From an uncultured Collinsella sp. (GTDB lineage Bacteria > Actinomycetota > Coriobacteriia > Coriobacteriales > Coriobacteriaceae): DNA of 10,543 nucleotides. The stretch lies in contig CATYZI010000051.1 in the NCBI GenBank assembly GCA_958415625.1, positions 1 through 10,543 on the forward strand, written 5' to 3'. Of this stretch, positions 1 through 6,847 are shown in pieces. The notes under the pieces were generated by a model, which had not been told where the DNA came from, made no database searches, and saw only the letters and a program-made list of their open reading frames with translations. The position numbers were made by a program, and so were the translations under genes. Every line of letters begins with the position of its first letter. Position 1 is the first letter of the stretch.

Positions 1-9
1 GCTCACGAC

Positions 10-32
10 GGAGAGCACATTAAGTGCTCTCC
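10..32. other. 9-bp perfect hairpin in the leader region
   Basis: GGAGAGCAC (10-18) pairs perfectly with GTGCTCTCC (24-32) around a five-base loop ATTAA. The arms can be extended with CACGA (4-8) against TCGTG (36-40), leaving small internal mismatches. There is no T-run on either side, so a simple intrinsic terminator is doubtful. It may belong to the 3' end of an unseen upstream gene, to a structured leader, or to a minus-strand transcript. The structure is visible; its role is unknown. Confidence 0.5.
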
Positions 33-95
33 TGTTCGTGCGGAACTCGCGACAAATTAAATACCGCGACGGCCGCCGGCATTCCGGGAGACAAC

Positions 96-135
96 GTGCT
101 CGGGGTCTGAAATAGCTCCCCCTCCAAACGAGCAC
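96..135. other. Second inverted repeat with the same hexamer core
   Basis: GTGCTCG (96-102) is complementary to CGAGCAC (129-135). Inside it, GGGG at 102-105 can pair with CCCC at 118-121. The six-base core GTGCTC/GAGCAC is the same as in the hairpin at 10-32, so the four arms could pair in more than one way. The repeat ends just before the candidate -10 box of the downstream methyltransferase, so it may be DNA-level or may belong to an RNA on the minus strand. Confidence 0.4.
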
Positions 136-148
136 TTTAGATGCACGG

Positions 149-154
149 TACAAT
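149..154 (+). promoter_or_regulatory. Candidate -10 box (TACAAT) for the RNA methyltransferase gene
   Basis: TACAAT matches the sigma-70 -10 consensus at five of six positions and lies 38 bases before the chosen ATG at 193. No good -35 hexamer is seen 16-18 bases upstream. The same hexamer occurs before four other genes here, which supports it as a real promoter element. Confidence 0.4.
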
Positions 155-192
155 GCTTGTGGCTTTTAATTCATACATTAGTGGGGTTATTG

Positions 193-1641
193 ATGGCAGA
201 ATCTCGTGCGGAGCGTAAGGCTCGGCGTGCTTTGATCCAGGCGGCTGAGGGGTCGGAGGAGACGAAATCTTCTAAGAAATCTAAGTCGTCTAAGGATGCG
301 AAGGGTAAATCTAACAAGGGCAAGGCAAAGGGTAAGCGTTCTGGTGCTCGTCAGGCTGGAACCAAAGATTTCGAAGCTCGCTCTAAGCGTTCTTATAAAG
401 ACTTGGCCAAGCCTGCTCGTAAAACCGTGGATCCCAAGTCGCCTTGTTCCATCATGAAGGCTTGTGGTGGGTGCACGGCGCTTAATCGTCCTTATAAGAA
501 GCAGCTCGCTGCTAAGCAGGCTGCTATGGAAGAGTTGTTTGCCGAGCTTTGTGAGCGCGAGGGCATCGTCGTTGATCCCATTCGCGGTATGGGTGTCACC
601 TTGGGCGATCCGGGTAAGTATCCTGCGCCGCGCGGTTTTCGCCATAAGGCTGCGACCCCCTTTGCTCCTGGTAAGGAGGGTGCCGTTCGCTGCGGTTTCT
701 TTGAGCGCGGCACGCACAGAATCGTTGCCGTGCCCGCGTGTCCTGTCGAGGCGCCGGGTGCTCGTCAGATTCTCAACGGTATCGCGCGCGAAGCTGAGCG
801 CCTACGCATCCCTGCCTTTAACGAGGACAAGCATCTGGGCCTGCTTCGCTATGCCATCGTTCGTTGCGGCTGGCGCACCGACCAGATCATGGTCACCCTC
901 GTGACCGCTCAGCGCGACCTGCCGCACGCGCAGGAGTTCTTTGAGGCCGTCGCCGCGCTCGACCCCCGCATCGTCACCGTTGCGCAGAATATCAACGGTC
1001 GACCCGGTAACGCCATCTTGGGCGAGGAGACCCGCATCGTCTATGGCGCCGAGTGCATGCGCGACCAGCTGCTCGGTTGCGAATTCGATATCTCCCCTAC
1101 CGCGTTTTATCAGACCAACCCGCAGCAGACCGAACTGCTCTATCAACTCGCCATTGACGGTATGGATCTGCAGCAGGGTGACGTACTCATGGACGCCTAT
1201 TGCGGTAGCGGAACTATCGGCCTGTGCGCAGCTAAAAATGCCCAGGACAAAGGTGCCGGCATTATGCTGCTCGGTGTAGAGCGCAACCCCGCCGGCATTG
1301 CCGACGCACGTCGCAATGCCGAGCTCAACGGACTCACCCGCAGTGCTTGGTTTATGGCTGACGATGCCACTGACTATATCCTCGATGCCGCCGATAACAA
1401 CGAGCGTGTTGACGTTCTCTCCATCGACCCGCCGCGCGCCGGCTCCACACCCGAGTTCCTCGAAGCCGCTTGCGCGCTCGAGCCACGCCGCATCACCTAC
1501 ATCAGCTGCAATCCCGTGACCCAAGAGCGCGATCTGCACCAGCTCCTCGATGGAGGCTATCGCCTGCTCAAGATCACACCGGTCGACATGTTCCCCCATA
1601 CCGACCACACCGAAACCGTAGCGGTCCTCGAGCGCCGCTAA
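193..1641 (+). CDS. rlmD: Class I SAM-dependent 23S rRNA/tRNA m5U methyltransferase (RumA/RlmD/TrmA family)
   Basis: Predicted 482-residue cytoplasmic enzyme that methylates C5 of a uridine in RNA, most likely 23S rRNA, using S-adenosylmethionine. An iron-sulfur cluster site is visible as Cys85, Cys91 and Cys94 (CX5CGGC) plus Cys183 (ACPV). The Rossmann domain shows FYQTN (305-309), the SAM loop DAYCGSGTIG (334-343), DPPRAG (412-417), the catalytic nucleophile Cys439 in SCNP and the general base Glu474 in HTE. I chose ATG 193, which follows GGGG by six bases; the frame is open from a TTG at 157, but that would add an unsupported hydrophobic stretch. The N-terminal 80 residues are rich in Lys, Ser, Ala and Arg, and no TRAM domain is recognisable. 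The family call is firm. RlmD versus an RlmC/RlmCD-type target cannot be settled from sequence. Confidence 0.9.
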   Translation: MAESRAERKARRALIQAAEGSEETKSSKKSKSSKDAKGKSNKGKAKGKRSGARQAGTKDFEARSKRSYKDLAKPARKTVDPKSPCSIMKACGGCTALNRPYKKQLAAKQAAMEELFAELCEREGIVVDPIRGMGVTLGDPGKYPAPRGFRHKAATPFAPGKEGAVRCGFFERGTHRIVAVPACPVEAPGARQILNGIAREAERLRIPAFNEDKHLGLLRYAIVRCGWRTDQIMVTLVTAQRDLPHAQEFFEAVAALDPRIVTVAQNINGRPGNAILGEETRIVYGAECMRDQLLGCEFDISPTAFYQTNPQQTELLYQLAIDGMDLQQGDVLMDAYCGSGTIGLCAAKNAQDKGAGIMLLGVERNPAGIADARRNAELNGLTRSAWFMADDATDYILDAADNNERVDVLSIDPPRAGSTPEFLEAACALEPRRITYISCNPVTQERDLHQLLDGGYRLLKITPVDMFPHTDHTETVAVLERR

Positions 1642-1669
1642 TCCACCCCGGTAGATTTTCGAGACAAGA

Positions 1670-1699
1670 AAGGGGGCGGCCCGTCTGGACCGCCCCCTT
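1670..1699. terminator. Bidirectional intrinsic terminator between convergent genes
   Basis: AAGGGGGCGG (1670-1679) pairs with CCGCCCCCTT (1690-1699) around a ten-base loop. Read on the minus strand the stem is followed by TTTCTTGT, a good U-tract for the PHP gene that ends at 1720. On the plus strand the tail (TTCGCTTGGTTT) is weaker but could stop the methyltransferase transcript ending at 1641. Confidence 0.8.
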
Positions 1700-1719
1700 C
1701 GCTTGGTTTATGAACTCCG

Positions 1720-2541
1720 CTACATCCCCTTGCGCAGGTCACACACGCCGGCTGCCGCCATCTCGCGCAGCAGCGTCTCGCGGTCGCGCGTCACGATCAA
1801 ATCCAGCGGGAAGTGAATCTCGTCGAGCATCTTGCGCGCGTGATCGAGCTTGCCAATGGCCATGCCAATGTGGGCATCGGTCGACACGCCAATGCCCACG
1901 CCCAGCTCGGCGCAGCGCTCGGCGATCTTGCGGCATACGGCCCAATGCTCAGTGTCGTTGCCATGCTCAAGACTATGGTTATTGATCTCGATAATCTTGT
2001 GCTTGGCCTTGGCCGCCAACAGCACCTCGTCGATATCGAACGGCACGCCCGAGCGCCCCGCATGCCCCAGCATGAACACCTTGGGGTGATCCAGGGCATT
2101 GATGTACATCTGGGTCGTTTGGGCGAGCGTCGTGCCTTCGGCAAACTGCGGGTTATGCACGCTTGCCACCAAATAATCCAAATTGCGCGTCACCAAATCG
2201 AACAGCGAATGCTGGTGACTGTACGAATCGCCGGCAATATCGAGCGAAACGGGAATGTCCTCACCAAACAGGCCTCCATCCAGCGAAACGATATCGGCCT
2301 CGGCACCACGCAGCACCAGCACGCCGCTCCAAATACGCGGCCAGATATCCTGGTTAATAAAGAATTGGAAACTGCGCAGGTCATTGGGACAAGGCGTAAC
2401 CATCGAGCTTAAATGATCGGCGGAACCGAGCACCTGAAGGCCGCGCTCTGCCGCCCAATAGATGTTCTCCTCGATGGTTGAGTACGCATGCGCAGAGAAC
2501 ATCGTATGAGTATGAATATCACAAGAAAGAAGGTAGGGCAT
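1720..2541 (-). CDS. PHP-domain metallophosphoesterase, YcdX-like phosphatase
   Basis: Predicted 273-residue cytoplasmic hydrolase of the polymerase and histidinol phosphatase (PHP) superfamily, a TIM-like barrel with a trinuclear metal site. The nine ligand positions known from E. coli YcdX appear to be present: His10 and His12 (DIHTHT), His18, His43 (ADH), Glu81 (RGAEAD), His129 (ASVHN), His160 (GHAGR), Asp222 and His224 (TDAH). ATG 2541 was chosen because AAGGAG lies five bases upstream; the open frame extends 48 codons further but has no comparable ribosome site. Length fits stand-alone PHP phosphatases (about 245-275 residues). It looks monocistronic, with a terminator-like hairpin upstream and a terminator downstream. 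The substrate is unknown. A histidinol-phosphatase role is not supported by any neighbouring his gene. Confidence 0.85.
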   Translation of the reverse strand: MPYLLSCDIHTHTMFSAHAYSTIEENIYWAAERGLQVLGSADHLSSMVTPCPNDLRSFQFFINQDIWPRIWSGVLVLRGAEADIVSLDGGLFGEDIPVSLDIAGDSYSHQHSLFDLVTRNLDYLVASVHNPQFAEGTTLAQTTQMYINALDHPKVFMLGHAGRSGVPFDIDEVLLAAKAKHKIIEINNHSLEHGNDTEHWAVCRKIAERCAELGVGIGVSTDAHIGMAIGKLDHARKMLDEIHFPLDLIVTRDRETLLREMAAAGVCDLRKGM

Positions 2542-2546
2542 CGGGT

Positions 2547-2552
2547 CTCCTT
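2547..2552 (-). promoter_or_regulatory. Shine-Dalgarno site fixing the PHP start
   Basis: Read on the minus strand this is AAGGAG, five bases before ATG 2541. It decides the start against longer in-frame options up to 2685. Confidence 0.75.
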
Positions 2553-2578
2553 GTCCAGTATGGCCGTCGCGTATATTC

Positions 2579-2584
2579 ATTGTA
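2579..2584 (-). promoter_or_regulatory. Candidate -10 box (TACAAT) for the PHP gene
   Basis: TACAAT on the minus strand lies 37 bases before ATG 2541. A weak -35-like TTTACG occurs 18 bases upstream of it (2603-2608). It sits downstream of the terminator-like hairpin at 2642-2672, so the PHP gene probably has its own promoter. Confidence 0.4.
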
Positions 2585-2641
2585 CGCATAGCTTTCGGCA
2601 GTCGTAAAACTGCTTCATCCCAATCACACAACGGCATAGAC

Positions 2642-2672
2642 AACGGGGTCTGGCTTAAAACCAAACCCCGTT
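2642..2672 (-). terminator. Likely intrinsic terminator of the aminotransferase gene
   Basis: AACGGGGT (2642-2649) pairs with ACCCCGTT (2665-2672), with an inner GG/CC pair in the loop. It begins 28 bases after the aminotransferase stop. The minus-strand tail GTTGTCTAT is only moderately U-rich, so termination may be incomplete. Confidence 0.6.
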
Positions 2673-2700
2673 TCACGTAAAACATTGTAAGCAGAGCGCT

Positions 2701-3891
2701 TTACTTTCGACGATATTCGTCGGCCAGCTGCTTCCAGGCAGGCAGAGAGTTGACGATTGTCTCATAGCTCACGCAGTAGCCCAGGCGGAACCAGCCCGGC
2801 ATGCCAAAGCTATCCGAAGGCACCGCGAGCAGCTCATGCTTCTTCGCGCGCTCACAGAACGCATTCGCATCGGACTCCAGCGCTTTCACCCATAGGTAGA
2901 ACGCGCCATCCGGCTCAACATAGGTGTAGCCGTACTCCGCTAGTGCATCGGTAAGCGCGGTGCGGTTGCGAGCATAGGCCTCGACATCGCTCGGTTCATC
3001 AATGCAGTCGATGATTACACGCTGGAAGAGCGCCGGTGCACACACGAAGCCCAGCGTACGGGCGGCACCGGCAACGGCGGGCATTAGACGAGCTGCCTGA
3101 GGATTCGTATTGGGAACCAGGATCCACCCGACGCGCTCGCCCGGTAGCGAAAGCGACTTGGAATACGAGTAGCACACGATGGTGTGCTCGTAGATCGAAG
3201 GCACCCAAGGCACCTCGGCGCCATAGACAATCTCGCGATACGGCTCATCAGAGATGAGCATAATCGGATTCTCGGGATCGCGCTGAGCGTTGGCCTCGCG
3301 CAGAACATTGGCCAGTCGCGTCAGCGTGTCGCGTGTGTATACGGCACCGGTCGGATTGTTGGGCGAGTCGATGATGACGGCAGCCGTCTTATCGGTAATC
3401 GCCTTGAGCACGTTACTCACGCTCAGCTGGAACGTATCTTCATCGGCGAGCGCCTCAACACACGTGCAGCCGGCCTTCTCAATCCACACGCGATACTCCG
3501 GAAAGTACGGGGCGATAACAACAACCTCATCGCCCGGGTTCGTAACGGCGTTGAGCGTGCAGGTGAGCGAAGCCGCGGCACCCACCGTCATAAAGACGTC
3601 CTTGCCCTCATAGCTCGTGCCAAAGCGACGGTTGAGCGAGTCGGCGACGGCCGCTCGACATTGTGGCAGACCCGGCGCAGGCGTGTATCCATGCAGCTGG
3701 TCGCTCGGCAGCTCCAATGCCTTCTTAATGGACTCAGCAACAGCAGCGGGCGCCGGAACACTCGGGTTGCCCAGCGAAAAATCGAATACGTTCTCCGCAC
3801 CGATCTGTGCCTTGCGCTCAAGGCCATAGCTAAAAATCTCACGGATGATGGAGCTTTCCGCACCGCGAGCATACATAGTTTCGTTGATCAT
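2701..3891 (-). CDS. Pyridoxal-phosphate-dependent class I/II aminotransferase
   Basis: Predicted 396-residue cytoplasmic fold-type I aminotransferase that moves an amino group between an amino acid and a 2-oxo acid. Visible motifs: substrate segment SLGNPSVP (39-46), phosphate-binding VGAAASL (103-109), NNPTG (178-182), DEPYREI (215-221) with PLP-contacting Asp215 and Tyr218, SYSKSLSLPGERVG with Schiff-base Lys245, and RLGYC with the carboxylate-binding Arg369. Length is normal for the family. ATG 3891 has AAAGGGG five bases upstream; the frame stays open another 33 codons upstream, but that part runs into the palindrome at 3950-4013 and is not credible coding. It appears monocistronic. Aspartate, alanine or aromatic specificity cannot be told from the sequence, so no symbol is given. 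Confidence 0.9.
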   Translation of the reverse strand: MINETMYARGAESSIIREIFSYGLERKAQIGAENVFDFSLGNPSVPAPAAVAESIKKALELPSDQLHGYTPAPGLPQCRAAVADSLNRRFGTSYEGKDVFMTVGAAASLTCTLNAVTNPGDEVVVIAPYFPEYRVWIEKAGCTCVEALADEDTFQLSVSNVLKAITDKTAAVIIDSPNNPTGAVYTRDTLTRLANVLREANAQRDPENPIMLISDEPYREIVYGAEVPWVPSIYEHTIVCYSYSKSLSLPGERVGWILVPNTNPQAARLMPAVAGAARTLGFVCAPALFQRVIIDCIDEPSDVEAYARNRTALTDALAEYGYTYVEPDGAFYLWVKALESDANAFCERAKKHELLAVPSDSFGMPGWFRLGYCVSYETIVNSLPAWKQLADEYRRK

Positions 3892-3896
3892 CTGTT

Positions 3897-3903
3897 CCCC
3901 TTT
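3897..3903 (-). promoter_or_regulatory. Shine-Dalgarno site fixing the aminotransferase start
   Basis: Minus-strand AAAGGGG ends five bases before ATG 3891. It favours this start over the upstream in-frame ATG at 3990, which falls inside the palindrome, and over a second ATG five codons further in. Confidence 0.7.
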
Positions 3904-3915
3904 CGCATAGGCGCT

Positions 3916-3921
3916 ATTGTA
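3916..3921 (-). promoter_or_regulatory. Candidate -10 box (TACAAT) for the aminotransferase gene
   Basis: Minus-strand TACAAT lies 24 bases before ATG 3891. The position expected for the -35 (about 3939-3944) has no clear consensus and is only about six bases from the edge of the long palindrome. Confidence 0.4.
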
Positions 3922-3949
3922 CGCTTTAGCTGAGCAAAGTGCCGCAGCA

Positions 3950-4013
3950 ATGTTGATTGGGGACAGACTTAAATGCGTGAAAACGCTCATTTAAGTCTGT
4001 CCCCAATCAACAT
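3950..4013. repeat. 64-base near-perfect palindrome, REP/RAYT-like element
   Basis: The left arm (3950-3975) begins ATGTTGATTGGGG and ends GACAGACTTAAATG. The right arm (3988-4013) is its exact reverse complement over 26 bases. At the tip, GCGT (3975-3978) and ACGC (3983-3986) can pair around a GAAA loop, leaving TC (3987-3988) as a bulge. A long stem with a bulge near a small loop, and a GGGGACAGA core, resemble repetitive extragenic palindromes mobilised by REP-associated tyrosine (Y1, IS200-like) transposases; that link is inference. It lies between ftsH and the aminotransferase gene. There is no T-run, and no transposase gene in the window. Confidence 0.8.
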
Positions 4014-4029
4014 ATCGCTCAAAAGAAAG

Positions 4030-4057
4030 AGCCTCCACAGGTTTCCCCGCGGAGGCT
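4030..4057 (-). terminator. Intrinsic terminator of the hpt-ftsH transcript
   Basis: On the minus strand GCCTCCGCGGG (4056-4046) pairs with CCTGTGGAGGC (4041-4031), with two G-U pairs and a GAAA tetraloop, flanked by an A-T pair. It is followed by TCTTTCTTTT, a strong U-tract. It starts 14 bases after the ftsH stop. Confidence 0.9.
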
Positions 4058-4070
4058 TTCGCTACAAGAA

Positions 4071-6209
4071 CTATTTGTCGGCGTCGATGTTGCCGTCAGC
4101 GTTGGCAGCATTGCCATCTCCGGCATCATCGGATGCGGCTTCGGCATCCTCCTGCATGGCCGCCTGCGCAAAGGCCGCGGCATCAGCCGCCAACTCCTCC
4201 TCGCTCATGCGAAGCGAGCGCTTCTTGGTCGGCATGCCAGCCGCCTTGGCGTTGCGCTCCTCCTTGGCCGCCAGGATATCGCCCTCGCGCTCAAGGTAAG
4301 CGTCCCACTCGTTGTCGAGCAGGGCGTTCACGGCGTCACCCTCGACGGTCTCGCGCTCAAGCAGCACCTTGGCCATCAGATCGAGTTGATCGCGGCGGGC
4401 ATCCAAAATCTCGACCGCACGACGATGGGCCTCACGCATAATGCGCTGGACCTCGATGTCGATGCGACGCGCCGTCTCCTCGGAGTAATCCTGGTGATCG
4501 GCATAGTCGCGACCCAGGAACACCTGATGCTGCGCCTCGCCAAACACTTGCGTGCCCAACTCCTCGCTCATGCCCAAGCGCGTGACCATCTCGCGCGCCA
4601 TCTTAGTCGCGCGCTCCAGATCGTTGCTCGCGCCCGACGTGATGTCGTCGCACATGAGCTCCTCGGCAACGCGACCGCCCAAGAACACGGCGAGCTCGTC
4701 GAGCATCTCGTTCTTGGTCTTGAGGAAGTGATCCTCCTGCGGAAGCTGCAGTGTGTAGCCCAGGGCCTGACCGCGGCTGACGATCGAGATCTTATGAACC
4801 GGATCGGAGTGCTCCAGGATGTGGCCCACCAAAGCGTGACCGCTCTCATGGTAGGCAATCGTGGTGCGCTCGGCTTCGGTCATCACGCGACCCTTGCGTT
4901 GCGGTCCGGCAATCACGCGCTCCATCGACTCCTCGACCTCGTCCATCGAGATCACAGAACGATGACGGCGAGCGGCCAGCAACGCAGACTCGTTGAGCAG
5001 GTTCGCCAAATCGGCACCAGTAAAGCCAACGGTCATCTGGGCGAGCTTCTCAAACTTAACGTCCTCGTCCATCGGCTTGTTCTCAGCATGCACGCGCAAG
5101 ATCTGCTCGCGGCCCTTTACGTCCGGACGGTCGACCGTGACCTGACGGTCAAAACGGCCGGGACGCAGCAGCGCCGGATCCAGAATATCGGGGCGGTTGG
5201 TGGCAGCGATCAGGATGACCGACTCGCTCGCCTCAAAACCGTCCATCTCGACCAGCAGTTGGTTAAGCGTCTGCTCGCGCTCGTCGTGGCCGCCGCCCAA
5301 GCCGGCTCCGCGCTGACGTCCCACGGCATCGATCTCGTCAATAAAGATGATTGACGGAGCCTGGGACTTGGCCTCCTTAAAAAGGTCGCGCACGCGGCTG
5401 GCGCCAACGCCCACGAACATCTCGACAAAGTCAGAACCCGAGATGCTAAAGAACGGCACGCCCGCCTCGCCGGCAACGGCCTTGGCCAGCAGCGTCTTAC
5501 CGGTACCCGGAGGGCCCACCAGCAAAACGCCGCGCGGAATCTTGGCACCCAGCTTGCGATAGCGGTCCGGATCGCTCAGGAAGTCGCGGATCTCCTCGAG
5601 TTCCTCGACGGCCTCGTCCACGCCGGCAACATCCTCAAACTTGACCTTGGGACGCGTAGCCTCGTTGGTCTTGGCATTGGTCTTGCCAAACTGCATGTTC
5701 CTATTATTGGCGCCCATCATCTGGCGCATAAAGTAGAACATGATGGCGATCAGGGCAATCGTCGGCAGCACGCTCATCGCCAAGTCGCCCCAAAAATCGG
5801 GGTCGTTGGTGTTGACGATATACTTGGTGTCGGGGTGCTCCGCCATAAGCTCGGCAAGCGAATCGGAGCCGACATAGGTCGAGGAGAAGCTCTTGAGCTC
5901 GCTCGTATCGCCCTTGTCCTTTTTTGTCTTCCAGTAATGACCCGCCACGCTTCCGTCTTGAACCGTATAGGTCAAATCTTCGACGCGATCCTGCTTAATG
6001 GCGTTGACCATCTCGCTCGTCGCGAGCTTTACGGTATTGCTGGAATTGGCAAAGCCGGAGCCCATGTTAAAGAAGGCGTAGCCCAGAAGCGCGCAAGCCA
6101 AAATAAAATATAGCCAGCCCGTACGCGTGGGCTTCTTGCCTCCGGGCATCCCCGGGATCTTAGGCTCCCGGGGAGTCTGGGAATTGTTATCGTTACGGTC
6201 GTCGGGCAT
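4071..6209 (-). CDS. ftsH: ATP-dependent zinc metalloprotease FtsH
   Basis: 712-residue membrane AAA+ protease that degrades misfolded membrane proteins and short-lived cytosolic regulators as a hexamer. Order of parts: hydrophilic N-terminus, first membrane helix (about 32-48), extracytoplasmic domain (about 50-140), second helix (about 142-161), AAA domain with Walker A GPPGTGKT (232-239), pore-loop FVEMFVG (from 261), Walker B IIFIDEID (287-294) and second region of homology with the arginine pair in RPGRFD (349-354), then the peptidase domain with HESGH (454-458) and a likely third zinc ligand Asp530. The last 45 residues are acidic and Ala-rich, without a known fold. It starts one base after the hpt stop. 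Its Shine-Dalgarno GGAGG lies inside the end of hpt at a long spacing of about 12 bases, so translation is probably coupled to hpt. Confidence 0.97.
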   Translation of the reverse strand: MPDDRNDNNSQTPREPKIPGMPGGKKPTRTGWLYFILACALLGYAFFNMGSGFANSSNTVKLATSEMVNAIKQDRVEDLTYTVQDGSVAGHYWKTKKDKGDTSELKSFSSTYVGSDSLAELMAEHPDTKYIVNTNDPDFWGDLAMSVLPTIALIAIMFYFMRQMMGANNRNMQFGKTNAKTNEATRPKVKFEDVAGVDEAVEELEEIRDFLSDPDRYRKLGAKIPRGVLLVGPPGTGKTLLAKAVAGEAGVPFFSISGSDFVEMFVGVGASRVRDLFKEAKSQAPSIIFIDEIDAVGRQRGAGLGGGHDEREQTLNQLLVEMDGFEASESVILIAATNRPDILDPALLRPGRFDRQVTVDRPDVKGREQILRVHAENKPMDEDVKFEKLAQMTVGFTGADLANLLNESALLAARRHRSVISMDEVEESMERVIAGPQRKGRVMTEAERTTIAYHESGHALVGHILEHSDPVHKISIVSRGQALGYTLQLPQEDHFLKTKNEMLDELAVFLGGRVAEELMCDDITSGASNDLERATKMAREMVTRLGMSEELGTQVFGEAQHQVFLGRDYADHQDYSEETARRIDIEVQRIMREAHRRAVEILDARRDQLDLMAKVLLERETVEGDAVNALLDNEWDAYLEREGDILAAKEERNAKAAGMPTKKRSLRMSEEELAADAAAFAQAAMQEDAEAASDDAGDGNAANADGNIDADK

Positions 6210-6210
6210 C

Positions 6211-6759
6211 TTACGAATAAACCTCCGGTTTCAAAATGCCCAGATACGGAAGGTTGCGATAGCGCTCGGCATAGTCGAGGCCGTAGCCCACCACAAAGGC
6301 ATCGGGGCAATGGGTTCCAACATACTTGGGCGTGACGGCCGAGACGCGGTCCTCAACGTCCTTCCACAGGAAGGCGGCGACCTCCAGCGAGGCGGGCTTG
6401 CGGCTCTCAAGGTTCTTCATCAGATACTTGAGCGTCAGCCCCGAGTCCAGAATGTCCTCGACGATCAGCACGTCGCGACCACGGATGTCGATATCCAGGT
6501 CCTTAATGATACGCACGATGCCCGAAGACTTCACACCGTCGCCATAGCTCGAAACAGCCATGAAATCGATGTTGGTCGGCAGCTCGATCTTGCGCATCAG
6601 GTCGCCCATAAAGACCACGGCGCCGCGCAGGACCGCAATCAGCACCAGATCCTTACCCGCATAGTCGCGCGTAATCTGCTCGCCCAAGCGAGAGACGATA
6701 CCGTCGATATCCTCCTGCGTAAACAGAACCTTCTCGATATCCGGATGTTGAGAAGCCAT
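6211..6759 (-). CDS. hpt: Hypoxanthine (guanine) phosphoribosyltransferase
   Basis: 182-residue cytoplasmic purine-salvage enzyme that joins hypoxanthine or guanine to phosphoribosyl pyrophosphate, giving IMP or GMP. Motifs seen: LRGA (44-47, pyrophosphate loop), SSYG (70-73, flexible loop), the PRPP-binding VLIVEDILDSGLT (97-109) with the acidic pair Glu101-Asp102, Lys133 in the position usually contacting the purine, and GYGLDYAERYRNLPYLG near the end. Length is typical. The start at 6759 has AAAGGG five bases upstream. It follows tilS after a 148-base gap with its own promoter candidate and is followed at one base by ftsH. The tilS-hpt-ftsH order is well known in Firmicutes. Whether guanine, hypoxanthine or both are used cannot be read from the sequence. 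Confidence 0.95.
   Translation of the reverse strand: MASQHPDIEKVLFTQEDIDGIVSRLGEQITRDYAGKDLVLIAVLRGAVVFMGDLMRKIELPTNIDFMAVSSYGDGVKSSGIVRIIKDLDIDIRGRDVLIVEDILDSGLTLKYLMKNLESRKPASLEVAAFLWKDVEDRVSAVTPKYVGTHCPDAFVVGYGLDYAERYRNLPYLGILKPEVYS
6220..6226 (-). promoter_or_regulatory. ftsH ribosome site embedded in the hpt 3' end
   Basis: Minus-strand GGAGGTT encodes part of the final Glu-Val-Tyr-Ser of Hpt and is the only strong Shine-Dalgarno before ftsH. Its spacing to ATG 6209 is about 12 bases from GGAGG, longer than optimal, which favours termination-reinitiation coupling with hpt. Confidence 0.6.
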
Positions 6760-6816
6760 GACAACCCTTTCTTGTGCTTAATCGCCCACACACCGCCGTA
6801 TGGACGCGAACTACAC

Positions 6817-6846
6817 ATTCTAGCAGCGCACGGGGTATATTTTCCA
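6817..6846 (-). promoter_or_regulatory. Promoter candidate for hpt-ftsH
   Basis: On the minus strand the extended -10 TGCTAGAAT has its hexamer at 6817-6822, with a -35-like TGGAAA at 6841-6846 and an 18-base spacer. It lies 57 bases before the hpt ATG. The TG extension and five-of-six match to TATAAT make it the best promoter candidate in the block. Confidence 0.5.
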
Positions 6847-6847
6847 G

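Noticed and set aside
1..160. tRNA, T-box or other known RNA in the left-end leader
   Set aside because: No T-arm GGTTCGA-type sequence, no T-box AGGGTGGNACCGCG, and no riboswitch core that I can recognise; only the hairpins are supported.
802..1608. Long open frame antisense to the RNA methyltransferase gene
   Set aside because: It mirrors a gene with complete catalytic motifs, has no family signature, and is expected from GC-biased third positions.
3950..4013. Palindrome as an intrinsic terminator
   Set aside because: Neither side has a T-run, and a proper ftsH terminator already exists at 4030-4057.
4386..5354. Long plus-strand open frame opposite ftsH
   Set aside because: The opposite strand encodes the FtsH AAA and protease domains; the antisense peptide has no recognisable domain or ribosome site.
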